Shown: positions 27,623 to 37,520, counted from the stretch's first letter. The stretch: DNA of 64,000 bases from Microbacterium indicum DSM 19969 (GCF_000422385.1 NZ_AULR01000001.1:124001-188000); one strand, 5' to 3'. Numbers and translations are program-made. Notes: generated from the sequence alone by a model not told the origin.

Positions 27623-28843
27623 ATGGCGCCGCGCACCGCACACCCCGTCGCCGCGCCCCTCAGCGCCCCGGCGCGCGAGCGGTCGCGGCACCTCTTCCTG
27701 CGCTGGCACGCGACCCTCGTGCTCTTCCTCGCGCTCACGGCCGGCTGGTGGGCTCCGCCCCTGGGCGCGGCCGGGACGGGCATCGTCGCGGCGATCGCGA
27801 CCCTCGGAACCCTCGGCATCTGGATCCCGAGCATCGCGCGCCGCCGCGGCGCCCGCGCGTTCCGGTGGCGGCGGCTCCCCTGGGCCGCGTTCGGCTTCAT
27901 CGTCGTCGTGTTCGCGTCGTGCGCGTGGTCGCCCGACCCCGCGGGCGTCGCGATCGTCGGGGCCGGCCTCGTCGCCCTCACCTCGCACGCGATCTTCGTG
28001 GCCGACATGCTGACGTGGGGCGAGATCGTCCGCGCGCTCGAGATCGCCCTGCGCTGGGCGCTCGGCGGCGCCGTGGTGCTCGCGATCGTCGGGCTGTGGG
28101 CGCAGACCGAGTGGATCCACGAGGTCACCGACCGCTCCCCCCTCCTCGGCCTCCTCGCCGTCGTCGCCCTCGCGGTCTTCGGCGTGCGCCTGCGCGTCGG
28201 CGTCGTCGAGCACGCGTCGATCGAGCGGATCCTCGCCCGCATCGCGTGGCTCGTCGTGGCCGCGGCGCTCGTCGTGCGCTCGGGATCGCCCATCGCGTTC
28301 GCGGCGGCGGCGCTCGTCGGCGCGATCCTCACCGTCGCGCTCGTGATGCGCCAGCAGACGACCCCGGGCGGGCGCACGCGCACCTACCTCCTGTTCGCGG
28401 CGCTCGCCGTCGTCGTCATCGTCGCCGTGCGGATCGCGAACCCCGGCCTCCTCACCCTGCGGGTCGGCGGCGCCTGGGAGACGGCGTGGACCCACCTCGG
28501 CGTCCCCGGCGTCGTCGTCGCGGGCGTCGCCTGCGCCTCCTTCGTGTGGCGCGCCTGGTTCTTCGCCGTCGACCGGCCGCGCTGGGACGCGCGCTCCGAC
28601 CGCGCCTTCTCCCCTCTGACGCTCGCGCCGATCCTCGTCGCCTGGGCGCTCCCCGTCGCGGGCGCCGCGGCGCCTCTGCCCCTCATCCTCTGGGGATGGC
28701 TCCTCATCGTGATGTTCGCCTTCGCGATCAAGGTCGCGCCGGTCCTGACCCACCCCGACCGCGCCGCGGCGATCGGCTCGCCGACCCCCACGCGCGGCGC
28801 GCCGCGCGCCGCCGAGCCCGCCGTCGCCCGCGAGATGCCCTGA
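27623..28843 (+). CDS. Multi-pass membrane protein, O-antigen ligase/polymerase-like
   Basis: 406 residues with about ten hydrophobic helices. The overall shape and tandem position with the next gene suggest a degenerate O-antigen ligase/polymerase relative, but the conserved extracellular loop motif is not evident. It ends in a short charged tail. Its stop overlaps the next start (TGATG at 28841-28845), so the two are made together. First gene of the plus-strand glycopolymer run. Confidence 0.72.
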   Translation: MAPRTAHPVAAPLSAPARERSRHLFLRWHATLVLFLALTAGWWAPPLGAAGTGIVAAIATLGTLGIWIPSIARRRGARAFRWRRLPWAAFGFIVVVFASCAWSPDPAGVAIVGAGLVALTSHAIFVADMLTWGEIVRALEIALRWALGGAVVLAIVGLWAQTEWIHEVTDRSPLLGLLAVVALAVFGVRLRVGVVEHASIERILARIAWLVVAAALVVRSGSPIAFAAAALVGAILTVALVMRQQTTPGGRTRTYLLFAALAVVVIVAVRIANPGLLTLRVGGAWETAWTHLGVPGVVVAGVACASFVWRAWFFAVDRPRWDARSDRAFSPLTLAPILVAWALPVAGAAAPLPLILWGWLLIVMFAFAIKVAPVLTHPDRAAAIGSPTPTRGAPRAAEPAVAREMP

Positions 28844-30192
28844 TGGCGGCGATCCGCCGCACGGCCCTCTCCGCCCTGGCCGACGTCGTGCGCTCCGCGG
28901 CGTTCGCTCGCGCGTACACGTTCGCGGCCCTCGCGGCCGCCTTCGGGAACGCCGCCATCCACCGCGCCAACGGGCCCATCACGATGGGTGCGATCGTCGC
29001 GATGCTCGCCGCGATCGGCATCCTGATCCTCGTCTCGCGCCGCGACGAGCTCTCGGTCATCGGGTTCGCCCCGTCGACCCTCGTGCTGTTCGTCGTGTGG
29101 GCGCTCGTGAGCGTCGCCTGGACCCTGCCGTCGACGCGCGGCCACGTCATCGCCGCCTGGATCGCGCTCGCGGGGTGGGCCGTCATCGGCGTCACGATCG
29201 CGCACATCCGCGACACGCTCCAGATCGCGCGCGCGATCGGCGACGTGCTGCGCGCCCTCCTGTCGCTCTCGCTCGCGCTCGAGGTGCTGTCGGGGATCAT
29301 CTTCGACACGCCGTTCCCGTTCCTCGGGATCAGCGGCGACCTCGCGCTGGGCGGCCCGATCCAGGGCATCTTCGTCTCGCGCAACCTCCTGGGCTTCGTC
29401 GCCGTGCTCGCCCTCGTGGCGTTCGTGATCGAGTGGCGCTCGCGATCCGTCACGGGCGTCACGGCCGTGTACTCGATCGCGCTGGCCGGGCTCCTCGTCG
29501 TGTTCTCGGGATCCCCGACGGCGCTCGTCGTCCTCGTGGTGCTGGCCGTCGCGACCGTCGCGCTGACGGTCGCCCGCCGGACGCCGCCCGTCCGGCGGCG
29601 CGGCACGCACCTCACGATCGCGGCGCTCGCGGGCTTCGCCCTCCTCGTCGCCTACGTGCTGCGCAACCCGATCATCTGGTTCCTCGCCGAGCGGTCGGGC
29701 TTCGCCGCGCGCGCCGACCTCTGGAACCAGATCCTCGACTGGAGCACCTACCAGCCGATCACGGGGTGGGGCTGGTTCGGATCCTGGGACGACGCGTCGT
29801 TCCCCACGAACGTCATCGACTACGCGCTCGGCACCGCCAACGGGTCGGCGCTGTCGAGCTTCTTCGACGTGCTCCTGCAGCTCGGCTGGGTGGGCCTCGC
29901 CCTGTTCGTCGTCCTGTTCGGCACCGCGCTCGTGCGCGCCTGGCTCGCGGCCGCCGACCGCCGCTCGGTCGTCTACGCCTGGCTGCCGCTCACGATCATC
30001 GCCCTCGCGGTCGAGAGCGTGTTCGAGAGCTACACGCTCGCGAACCTCGGGTGGGTGCTGCTCGTGATCTGCGCGGTGCGCGCGGGGCAGGAGCGCTCCT
30101 GGCGCACGCGCATCGATCCCGCCGCCCCGCTCCCCCTCCCTCCGGGGATCCCACCGGCCAGCCCTCAGGGCCCTCGCGCGACGGACGGGTAG
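28843..30192 (+). CDS. O-antigen ligase/polymerase (Wzy/WaaL-like) membrane protein
   Basis: 449 residues with ten or more membrane helices and the ligase-family landmarks SRNLLGFVAVLAL and the large periplasmic loop ending ITGWGWFGSW. Members join or polymerise polyprenyl-linked glycans outside the membrane. Coupled to the preceding gene by TGATG. Substrate is not readable; the genes that follow suggest a galactofuranose-containing polymer. Confidence 0.85.
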   Translation: MAAIRRTALSALADVVRSAAFARAYTFAALAAAFGNAAIHRANGPITMGAIVAMLAAIGILILVSRRDELSVIGFAPSTLVLFVVWALVSVAWTLPSTRGHVIAAWIALAGWAVIGVTIAHIRDTLQIARAIGDVLRALLSLSLALEVLSGIIFDTPFPFLGISGDLALGGPIQGIFVSRNLLGFVAVLALVAFVIEWRSRSVTGVTAVYSIALAGLLVVFSGSPTALVVLVVLAVATVALTVARRTPPVRRRGTHLTIAALAGFALLVAYVLRNPIIWFLAERSGFAARADLWNQILDWSTYQPITGWGWFGSWDDASFPTNVIDYALGTANGSALSSFFDVLLQLGWVGLALFVVLFGTALVRAWLAAADRRSVVYAWLPLTIIALAVESVFESYTLANLGWVLLVICAVRAGQERSWRTRIDPAAPLPLPPGIPPASPQGPRATDG

Positions 30193-30255
30193 CCTGGGTT
30201 CGCCCTGGCGCGCGGCGCACGGGGCGTGATCTCGACCCCGCCGGAGCTGCCACAC

Positions 30256-32166
30256 ATGACGTTCGTCCTGCAGAACGTGGTCTTCCCCACCGACCGCGAC
30301 CCCGACCTGCTGCCGCTCTACATCGATCCCGACACGTGGTCGGTCATCGACGAGAAGCCCGTCCGGGTCACGAACAATGCGCAGATCGGCGACATCACGG
30401 GGCGCACCTCGGCCCGCGTCGCGGCCCGCGAGCGCACCTCGTTCGCCACCTACTTCAACGCGTTCCCCGCCGCGTACTGGCAGCACTGGACGAGCGTGCG
30501 CCGGATCCGCCTGACGGTGCGCACGCAGGGCACCGCGACCGTGCTCGTGTACCGCTCGAACGGATCGGGCGTCCAGCAGCGGATCGACACGGCCGAGGTC
30601 GAGGGCGCGGCCGAGTCGTCGTTCGACATCGCGCTGACGCAGTTCTCGGACGGCGGCTGGATCTGGTTCGACATCGTGTCCGGCGAGGAAGACGTCGAGC
30701 TCCTCGGCGCGCAGTGGACGACCGAGCACGAGCCCGCGCGGCTCGGCAGGGCGTCGCTCGGGATCACGACCTACAACAAGCCGACCTACTGCGTCGACAC
30801 GCTCGCGGCCCTCGCCGACTCGCCCGACGTGCTCGACGTCGTCGACCGCGTCTTCCTCATCGACCAGGGAACCGACCGCGTCGACGCTCAGCCCGCGTTC
30901 CCTGAGATCGCGTCGCGCCTCGGCGAGCAGCTGCAGGTCATCACGCAGCCGAACCTCGGCGGCTCGGGCGGGTTCTCCCGCTCGATGGTCGAGACCCTGA
31001 AGCGCGAGGACAGCGACTTCGTCCAGCTGCTCGACGACGACGTGCGCATCGAGCCCGAGTCGATCCGCCGCTCGGTGATGTTCGGCAGGTACACGACCCG
31101 CCCGACGATCGTCGGCGCGCACATGTTCGACCTGCTCGACCGCCCCCGCCTCCACGCGTGGGCGGAGGTCGTCGACGAGGCCCCGTTCATGTGGCGCAAC
31201 CTCTACCAGGAGCAGATGCCCCACGACTTCCGCGAGGCGAATCTGCGCCAGTCGCCGCTCCTGCACATGCGCATGGACGCCGACTACAACGGCTGGTGGA
31301 TGTGCCTCATCCCGAAGGCGGCGATCGAGGCCGTCGGCCTCTCGCTCCCCGCGTTCCTCAAGTGGGACGACGCCGAGTTCAGCCTCCGTGCGCGCGAGGC
31401 GGGGATCCCGACGGTCTCGCTCCCCGGGGCGGCGCTCTGGCACGTGTCGTGGGTCGGCAAGGACGACGCGATCGACTGGCAGGCCTACTTCCACGCGCGC
31501 AACCGCATCGTCTCGGCGCTGCTGCACTCCGAGGCGCCCGAGGGCGGCACGCTGCTGCGCCACTCGCGTCGCGTCGACCTCAAGCACCTCATGTCGATGC
31601 AGTACTACCCCGTCGAGCTGCGCCACCTCGCGCTGCGCGACATCCTGTCGGGTCCCGCGCACATGCGGAGGACGCTGACCACGCGCATGCCCGAGGCGCG
31701 CGAGATCGCGAAGCGCTACCCCGAGACGGTCGTGCACAAGGATCCGAGCGAGGTCCTGCACTCGCGCCGCGGGCGCCAGGTGTTCCGCCTGCGCCGGCGC
31801 AACGAGTTCGACAGCCCCGAGGGCATGCGCCTGCGCGTCTTCACGGCCAAGACGATCGCGAACCACTGGCTCCACGCGCCCGATCCGCGCAACGTCGAGA
31901 CGCCCGAGGTCGAGTTCGGCAAGGAGGACGCCCACTGGTGGCGGGTCCCCCTGTTCGACTCGGCGCTCGTGAGCGCGGCCGACGGATCCGGCAAGCAGAT
32001 ATACACGCGCGATCGCGCGAAGTTCCGCGCGATGCTCGTCGAGTCGGTGCGCCTGCACCGCCGGCTGCGCCGCGAGTGGAGGAAGCTGCAGCGCGCCTAC
32101 CGCGATGCCCTGCCCGAGCTCGTGTCGGAAGGCGCGTGGCTCGAGACGTTCGGAGAGAAGAAGTGA
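30256..32166 (+). CDS. glfT2: GlfT2-like galactofuranosyltransferase (GT2)
   Basis: 636 residues, almost exactly the length of mycobacterial GlfT2. An N-terminal beta-sandwich (about 1-170) precedes the GT-A domain with the metal-binding triad Asp260-Asp262 (QLLDDDVRIE), WDDAE (Trp370, Asp371, Asp372) and the metal-ligand-type His396, then a helical C-terminal domain. These sites line up with the catalytic residues of the Mycobacterium tuberculosis enzyme, which adds alternating beta-1,5/beta-1,6 galactofuranose units from UDP-Galf. ATG 30256 is preferred over GTG 30226 because GGAG lies upstream and the family starts there. Confidence 0.92.
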   Translation: MTFVLQNVVFPTDRDPDLLPLYIDPDTWSVIDEKPVRVTNNAQIGDITGRTSARVAARERTSFATYFNAFPAAYWQHWTSVRRIRLTVRTQGTATVLVYRSNGSGVQQRIDTAEVEGAAESSFDIALTQFSDGGWIWFDIVSGEEDVELLGAQWTTEHEPARLGRASLGITTYNKPTYCVDTLAALADSPDVLDVVDRVFLIDQGTDRVDAQPAFPEIASRLGEQLQVITQPNLGGSGGFSRSMVETLKREDSDFVQLLDDDVRIEPESIRRSVMFGRYTTRPTIVGAHMFDLLDRPRLHAWAEVVDEAPFMWRNLYQEQMPHDFREANLRQSPLLHMRMDADYNGWWMCLIPKAAIEAVGLSLPAFLKWDDAEFSLRAREAGIPTVSLPGAALWHVSWVGKDDAIDWQAYFHARNRIVSALLHSEAPEGGTLLRHSRRVDLKHLMSMQYYPVELRHLALRDILSGPAHMRRTLTTRMPEAREIAKRYPETVVHKDPSEVLHSRRGRQVFRLRRRNEFDSPEGMRLRVFTAKTIANHWLHAPDPRNVETPEVEFGKEDAHWWRVPLFDSALVSAADGSGKQIYTRDRAKFRAMLVESVRLHRRLRREWRKLQRAYRDALPELVSEGAWLETFGEKK

Positions 32167-33125
32167 CCGCGTTCGACCCGAAGACCGCGACGATCGTCGT
32201 CGTCACCTACAACCGCTCGCACCTGCTGACGCGCCTGCTCGACTCGCTGATCCGCATGGACCCGAAGCCGGGGCACGTCGTCATCGTCGACAACGCGTCG
32301 ACCGACGACACGACCGAGCTCGTCGCCTCGTACGAGGGCCGGACGGGATCCGAGATCGTGTACCGCCGCCTCGACGAGAACACGGGCGGATCCGGCGGCT
32401 TCAGCGCCGGCATGGAGGTCGCGTACGAGCTCGGGTCCGAGTGGATCTGGCTCATGGACGACGACGTCGAGGTGCTGCCCGACGGTCTCGCCCGCATGGG
32501 CGCGTGGACGCCCCGCTTCGACCACATCCAGGGCCGCCGCTACGACTACGACGGATCCGAGTTCTACTGGCAGTACCGCGTGTCGACGTCGCTCGGGATC
32601 CCGATCCCCTTCGCCCCGGCCGGCTTCGACGACTCGCACTACCGCGAGATGAACTCGGGCTGCTTCGAGGGCATGTTCATCAACCGCTCGCTCGTCGAGC
32701 GGATCGGGCTGCCCGACCCCCGGTTCTTCATCTACTGGGACGACACGATGTACGGGTACCTCGCCTCGCGCTACGAGCCGTGCGTCATCGTCGACGAGTT
32801 CGTCCTGCAGCGCACGCGCGAGATCAAGCAGTGGGACATGGGGACGCGGCACCTCAACGCCTCGAGCGACATGTACCGGTACTACATCATGCGCAACCGC
32901 GGCATCATGAGCCACTACTACCGGGCGCACGGCGACTACCGCCCGCTCGCCTTCGCGGTCGGCACGGCCGCGACGTTCGCGAAGGAGCTCATCCGCCTCG
33001 CCTTCGTCGAGCGCCGGATCACGAAGAAGGGCTGGGGCAACCTGTGGCGCGGCATGCGGGACGGGTGGCGGATCTCGCGCGACGCGAGCTTCGAGGTCAT
33101 GCCGCCCCTGACCCCCGCGGCCTGA
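32163..33125 (+). CDS. GlfT1-like galactofuranosyltransferase (GT2)
   Basis: 320 residues. GT-A fold with IVVVTYNR at the start, the Asp triad at 99-101 (WLMDDDVEV), NTGGSGGF, and FIYWDDTMYGYLA for acceptor and metal handling. Size and motifs fit GlfT1 (Rv3782-type), which adds the first galactofuranose residues before GlfT2 extends the chain. GTG 32163 overlaps the GlfT2-like stop (GTGA), so the pair is co-translated. Other GT2 rhamnosyl- or galactosyltransferases are possible. Confidence 0.82.
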   Translation: MTAFDPKTATIVVVTYNRSHLLTRLLDSLIRMDPKPGHVVIVDNASTDDTTELVASYEGRTGSEIVYRRLDENTGGSGGFSAGMEVAYELGSEWIWLMDDDVEVLPDGLARMGAWTPRFDHIQGRRYDYDGSEFYWQYRVSTSLGIPIPFAPAGFDDSHYREMNSGCFEGMFINRSLVERIGLPDPRFFIYWDDTMYGYLASRYEPCVIVDEFVLQRTREIKQWDMGTRHLNASSDMYRYYIMRNRGIMSHYYRAHGDYRPLAFAVGTAATFAKELIRLAFVERRITKKGWGNLWRGMRDGWRISRDASFEVMPPLTPAA

Positions 33126-33580
33126 TGCTCGAGATCGGCGACGACGCGCGGATCGACAAGCGCGTGCAGTTCAACCACAACGACGAGGTGACGATCCGCG
33201 TCGGCGATCGCGCCAAGTTCTACCGGGGCACCGAGTTCACGGGCCCCGTGACGGTCGGCGACGACGTGTTCATCAACCGCGACGCCTACATCCGCCCGCA
33301 CACGACGATCGGCGACCGCGTCAACATCGGGCCCTTCGTGCGCCTCGTGACCGACACGCACGAGATCGGCCCCGCCGAGCGCCGGGCGGGCGCGGTGCGC
33401 CACGACCCGATCGTGATCGGCGACGGGTCGTGGATCGGGGCGTCGGCGACGATCGTCGGCGGCGTCACGATCGGCAGCGGATCCATCGTCGCGGCCGGTG
33501 CGGTCGTCACGGAGGACGTGCCCGACAACGTGATCGTCGGCGGCGTCCCCGCGAAGACCCTGCGCACGCTGCCGGCCTGA
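33125..33580 (+). CDS. Left-handed beta-helix (hexapeptide repeat) acyltransferase
   Basis: 151 residues made largely of hexapeptide repeats ([LIV]GxxxxI: VGDDVFINRDAYIRPH, IGDRVNIGPFV) and ending in the WcaF/LacA-type coil (WIGASATIVGGVTIG, VIVGGVPAKTLR). Probably O-acetylates a sugar of the polymer in the cytoplasm. ATG overlaps the previous stop (TGATG), placing it in the GlfT2-GlfT1 operon. Confidence 0.88.
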   Translation: MLEIGDDARIDKRVQFNHNDEVTIRVGDRAKFYRGTEFTGPVTVGDDVFINRDAYIRPHTTIGDRVNIGPFVRLVTDTHEIGPAERRAGAVRHDPIVIGDGSWIGASATIVGGVTIGSGSIVAAGAVVTEDVPDNVIVGGVPAKTLRTLPA

Positions 33581-33589
33581 GTCAGGCCG
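33573..33589. repeat. Palindrome providing both convergent stop codons
   Basis: CGGCCTGA, a central G, then TCAGGCCG. The left arm ends in the TGA of the acyltransferase gene and the right arm is the TGA of the convergent membrane protein. It may form a short bidirectional terminator hairpin, although T-tracts are missing. Confidence 0.5.
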
Positions 33590-35468
33590 CGAGGCGCAGC
33601 GCCTCCGATCGCTCGCCCGGCGCGGGATCGTCCGCGGCTCCGGGCACGGCGGCGCACGCGGCGCCCGCGGCGAGCGGGAGCGCCGCGAACAGCGCGAGCG
33701 AATAGCGCATCCCGCCCGACACCGGCCCCGCGACGAGGGTGAGGAGCAGGACCCCCGCGGGGACGAAGAGCGCGGCGGCGCGCCAGCGGCGCTCGCGGAG
33801 GACCATCGCGGCGCACACGATCCAGGCCCAGGTCACGAAGCCGGGCGAGACGAGGAGTCCGAGCACCGGGATCCGGCGGAGGCCGTCGCCCAGCATCCCC
33901 GACTCGTACACCGCACGGACGGCGCCGGCGTCGGGAAGGCCCGACGGGATGTCGAGGTGCACGTCGCGCACGTCGTTGCTCGAGAGGAGCGGGATCCCGT
34001 CGTACGACGGCGCCGAGGGCGCCCAGTAGCCGACGGTTCCGGCGAGCGTCGCCTCGATCGCCGGGACGGGGTGCGCGGCGGCGAGGCGCAGCCAGCCCGC
34101 GAGCGCGGGGCCGGTGCCGACGTGCGCCCAGCCGTGATGCGCGTCGGCCTTCACGGAGTCCGAGATGGACGGGTCGTACCGGGCGCCGATGCCGTCGGCG
34201 CCGTTCGCGGGGAAGATCCGGTCGAGGAAGCCGCGCTCGTCGGGGGTCAGGCGATCCTGGTCGTCGGCCGCGATGCGGGCGAGCTGCTGCACGGGCAGCG
34301 ACCACGCCTCCGCGGCGGGGCCCGGCCGCGCCCCGAGTGCGTGGGCGAGCGGCCCCGAGTAGAGGGCGAAGACGACGAGGACGCCGGCGAGGACCGCGAT
34401 CGGGCGCGCGGGGCGACGGCGCCACGCGAGCGCCGTGAGGATCACGAGCCCGAGGACGACGACGTACACGCCGTTGTTCCGCGCCATGACGACGAGGGCG
34501 CCCGACGCCCCGAGGAGGATCCACATGACGCGGCGCCGGCGCGCAGACGCCCCGCGGGCGATCGTGAGGTCGCCGACGCAGGTGAGGAAGACGACGAGGA
34601 CGCTCGCGAAGGGCGAGTCCTTGATGATCGTGACGGAGAACAGGGCGAGGACCGGCGAGAGGGCGACCCACGCGGACGCGCCCGCCCAGATTCCCGGGCG
34701 GACGCCCCACGCGGCCACGCGCCAGAGCATGAAGGCGCAGGCGAGCGAGCTCGTGAGGATCTGGAGGGCCGCGCCGATCGCGACGGCGGCCGTGTCGCCC
34801 CAGCCGAGGGTCGTGCCGAGGAAGTCCATGCCCGCGACGAGGATCGAGTGGCCGAGGGGCTCGTACAGCTCCCACTCCCCCGTGCGGACGGAGGCGAACG
34901 ACCGGAAGGTGTCGAACGGGACGATGCCCGGGAACCACAGGAGGTAGACGGGTACGCGAGAGGCCGCGATCACGCCGGCGAGGATCGCGAGAGCCGCTGG
35001 GCGGCCCGACGCGACGGCGCCCACGGCGCGGCCGAGCCGCGACCGGTCGGCGGAGCGGCCCGCGGTGTCCCGCGCGCGGGCGCGATCGCGCGCGATGAGG
35101 AGCGCCGCCACGGCGCACGACGCCGCCCACCCGACGCCGACGAGGTGCAGCGCCCACCAGGCGAGGGTCCCGGACCCCGCCGTCGCGATCGGGGCGAAGC
35201 CCGCGCCGGGCTGAGCGAGCGAGATCCCGGCTGTCTCGGCCAGCGCGAACGCGCCGCCGAGCGGGGCCGCCCATGCCCACGTTCCGGCCGAGGCCCGCGC
35301 GAGGACCCACCGGCCGGAGGCGAGGGCCGCGACGAAGAGGAGGAGGCCGGCGCCTCCGGCGTCGTCGAACGCCGTGCGCAGGGTCTCGGGGCTCCCGCCC
35401 GCCGCGAAAGCCAGGGCGGCGGCCAACGCGCCGATGCTCGCCGCGGCCCAGGAGATGCCGCGCGGCAT
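33582..35468 (-). CDS. Large multi-pass membrane protein, DUF6020-like
   Basis: About 628 residues with a dozen or more hydrophobic helices. The motifs FPGIVPFDTFRS, LGHSILVAGMDFL and KDSPFAS parallel HYPGNIDSDT, HPWFDTMVFG and MSKDAFAN in the protein at 41337, so the two are relatives. The pattern (acidic residues after the first helices, conserved Lys-Asp) resembles membrane GT-C-type glycosyltransferases, which use polyprenyl-phosphate sugars outside the membrane. ATG 35468 is chosen; GTG 35480 or 35498 are alternatives. Confidence 0.75.
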   Translation of the reverse strand: MPRGISWAAASIGALAAALAFAAGGSPETLRTAFDDAGGAGLLLFVAALASGRWVLARASAGTWAWAAPLGGAFALAETAGISLAQPGAGFAPIATAGSGTLAWWALHLVGVGWAASCAVAALLIARDRARARDTAGRSADRSRLGRAVGAVASGRPAALAILAGVIAASRVPVYLLWFPGIVPFDTFRSFASVRTGEWELYEPLGHSILVAGMDFLGTTLGWGDTAAVAIGAALQILTSSLACAFMLWRVAAWGVRPGIWAGASAWVALSPVLALFSVTIIKDSPFASVLVVFLTCVGDLTIARGASARRRRVMWILLGASGALVVMARNNGVYVVVLGLVILTALAWRRRPARPIAVLAGVLVVFALYSGPLAHALGARPGPAAEAWSLPVQQLARIAADDQDRLTPDERGFLDRIFPANGADGIGARYDPSISDSVKADAHHGWAHVGTGPALAGWLRLAAAHPVPAIEATLAGTVGYWAPSAPSYDGIPLLSSNDVRDVHLDIPSGLPDAGAVRAVYESGMLGDGLRRIPVLGLLVSPGFVTWAWIVCAAMVLRERRWRAAALFVPAGVLLLTLVAGPVSGGMRYSLALFAALPLAAGAACAAVPGAADDPAPGERSEALRLAA

Positions 35469-35548
35469 TCGGAATATCACACGTCGATCATGCCGCACCC
35501 GCGCCGAGGAAACGCCGCGGGTCGGGGCGCCTCAGCGTCGGCGCGCGC

Positions 35549-37393
35549 TCAGTACCCGACCTCGGGGTGGCGCCAGCCGCGCCACTGCTCGAAGGATCCG
35601 CGCACGAGCTGGCTGCCCGTCTGCGGCCACGTGTGCTTCGCGGCGTGCCGGATGTACATGTAGCCGAGGCTCTGCGTGCGGTAGCCGACGCCGCCCTGGG
35701 TCTCGACGCGGATCAGAACCGATCGGTCGGTCGAGTTGGGCGTGGGCCGCCACCCGCCGAGCGCGTCGAACGCCGAGCGCGTGAGGAGCATCGCGCCGCC
35801 CGCGACCTGGTCGTGGTAGCGCTCGGTCGCGAAGGTGCGGTGGACCGTCTGATTCACCTCTTCGAAGAACAGGTACTCGGTCGTCTTGCCGACGATGTCG
35901 GCGCGCGAGTAGAGGTGCGCGAGGACCAGGTCGGACACGTGGTGCTCGCTGTACCAGTCGTCGTCGTCGAGCTTCGTGATGAGATCGCCCGTCGAACGCC
36001 GCACGCCCTCGGCGAGCGCCGCGCCGAACATGACGTCCCCCGCGACCTCGACGATCCGGACCTCGAGGTCGCCGAGGTCGGCGCCCGACAGGTCGGGGGC
36101 GGGGACGCCGTGCACGATGACGACGACCTCCATCTCGGCGTAGGTCTGCTTCGCCATCATCTCGAGCACGCCTGGGATCAGCTCGGGGCGCATCGTCGAG
36201 AGAATCACGCTCACCCGCGGGAGGAGGCGATAGCCCGTCGTCGCCCGGGCGGCCTCCGCGAGGCGGAAGAACCCGCCGTGCTCGCGCATCGCCGCGCGGC
36301 GCAGCTCGACGGAGCGCAGCTCGCGCTCGAGCCCCATCGTCTGGCGGTAGGGCCGGCGGATCGCGTCCGTGATCTCCGGGGCGAGCGCCTCCTCGGCGAT
36401 CGTCGCGCCCGCGGGGAGCGAGTGGAGGATCGTGTCGGTCGCGGCGATCTCGGCGAAGCGCGCCGCGAGGCCCTCGGGAACCGACCCGAGCCCGGAGAGA
36501 TCGATGTCCTCGATGCCGCGCAGGCGGCGGACCGCGGCGGCGGGGAGCGGGCGCTCGACGTCGAACGCGAACGGCTCGGGCGCGTCGAAGTCGCCGGCGT
36601 CCGAGGCGGGGACGTCGGCCTCCGTCGTCTCGAGTCGCGCCGTGCGGCCGTCGATCACGAGCGCGGCCGCGGAGCGCGACGGCTTGAAGACGAGCTCGCG
36701 GCCGATCGGGTTGTGGACCGCGAGGTCGATGACGGGGCGCTCGGTGCGCGGCACGGCGTGCGCCGCCTCGGCGACCGTGAGCCGGTGCGTCGCGAGGTCC
36801 TCCGCGTCGGCGACGCCGTGCTCGGCGTCGAGGAGCAGGTCGGCGCGGCGCAGCCCCACGCCCTGCAGCCGCTCGACCATCGGCTCGACGGGAGGGACCG
36901 TGCGGTTCGGGAGGAGAGGCAGAACCGCGTCGCCCGCGCCCGGGGCGACGGCGACGAGCGGGAACCCTGCGCCCGCGAACGGAGTCGCGGGGGCGAAGAG
37001 CGGGATCAGGGCGTTCGCGATCTCGAAGATCGGGACGGGCGACGAGGTCAGGACCCGCGCGAGCGCCTTGCGCCGCCCGGGGTCGAACGACACGTCGACG
37101 CGGTCGAGCCCGCGGACCTGGCCGAGCGATCCGCGCCACCTCGGCGTCGGGGCCTCCCACACCGCGATGCGCACCGTGAGGTCGGTCGTCGTCGGGGCGC
37201 CCTCGCGCGGGAGGGCGAGGTGGCGCAGGATGTCGACGTCCTTGACGACGACCTGCGCGACGGTGCGCTCGGCGTCATCGGATCCCGCGGTCTCGGCGAC
37301 CTGCTCGGGCGTCTCGAGCTCCGGCCACGGCCCGCGCTCGTTCCAGAGGCTGGGAGCGATGTCGGCCGACTGGCCACGGGAGAACAGCGGCAT
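35549..37393 (-). CDS. GT2 glycosyltransferase with a long N-terminal extension
   Basis: 614 residues. The GT-A domain is C-terminal (about 390-600): VSVILSTMRPELI, then the Asp cluster 476-479 in TKLDDDDWYSEHH. The N-terminal ~370 residues have no recognised domain. ATG 37393 is favoured because AGGA lies about nine bases upstream; ATG 37402 has it adjoining the codon. Divergent from the GT2 at 37533. Likely adds a sugar to the envelope polymer; donor unknown. Confidence 0.82.
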   Translation of the reverse strand: MPLFSRGQSADIAPSLWNERGPWPELETPEQVAETAGSDDAERTVAQVVVKDVDILRHLALPREGAPTTTDLTVRIAVWEAPTPRWRGSLGQVRGLDRVDVSFDPGRRKALARVLTSSPVPIFEIANALIPLFAPATPFAGAGFPLVAVAPGAGDAVLPLLPNRTVPPVEPMVERLQGVGLRRADLLLDAEHGVADAEDLATHRLTVAEAAHAVPRTERPVIDLAVHNPIGRELVFKPSRSAAALVIDGRTARLETTEADVPASDAGDFDAPEPFAFDVERPLPAAAVRRLRGIEDIDLSGLGSVPEGLAARFAEIAATDTILHSLPAGATIAEEALAPEITDAIRRPYRQTMGLERELRSVELRRAAMREHGGFFRLAEAARATTGYRLLPRVSVILSTMRPELIPGVLEMMAKQTYAEMEVVVIVHGVPAPDLSGADLGDLEVRIVEVAGDVMFGAALAEGVRRSTGDLITKLDDDDWYSEHHVSDLVLAHLYSRADIVGKTTEYLFFEEVNQTVHRTFATERYHDQVAGGAMLLTRSAFDALGGWRPTPNSTDRSVLIRVETQGGVGYRTQSLGYMYIRHAAKHTWPQTGSQLVRGSFEQWRGWRHPEVGY

Positions 37394-37520
37394 GGGTGTC
37401 ATTCCTGGTCGTCTCGACGAGTGGTGCCCCGCCAGTCTAGGGATCCGCGCCCCACGGACTCTGCGATTCGCCGGGCCGCGGACCCGTGTGTCTCCTCAAC
37501 GAGGCGAAAACCGGCGACGA

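Noticed and set aside
28384..32058. A 1224-codon open frame on the minus strand
   Set aside because: Antisense to the ligase-like and GlfT2-like genes; Arg/Asp-rich composition typical of shadow frames in GC-rich DNA, no recognisable domain.
37403..37520. Small gene between the divergent GT2 genes
   Set aside because: No frame with a plausible start, ribosome binding site or recognisable protein; best seen as a divergent promoter region.
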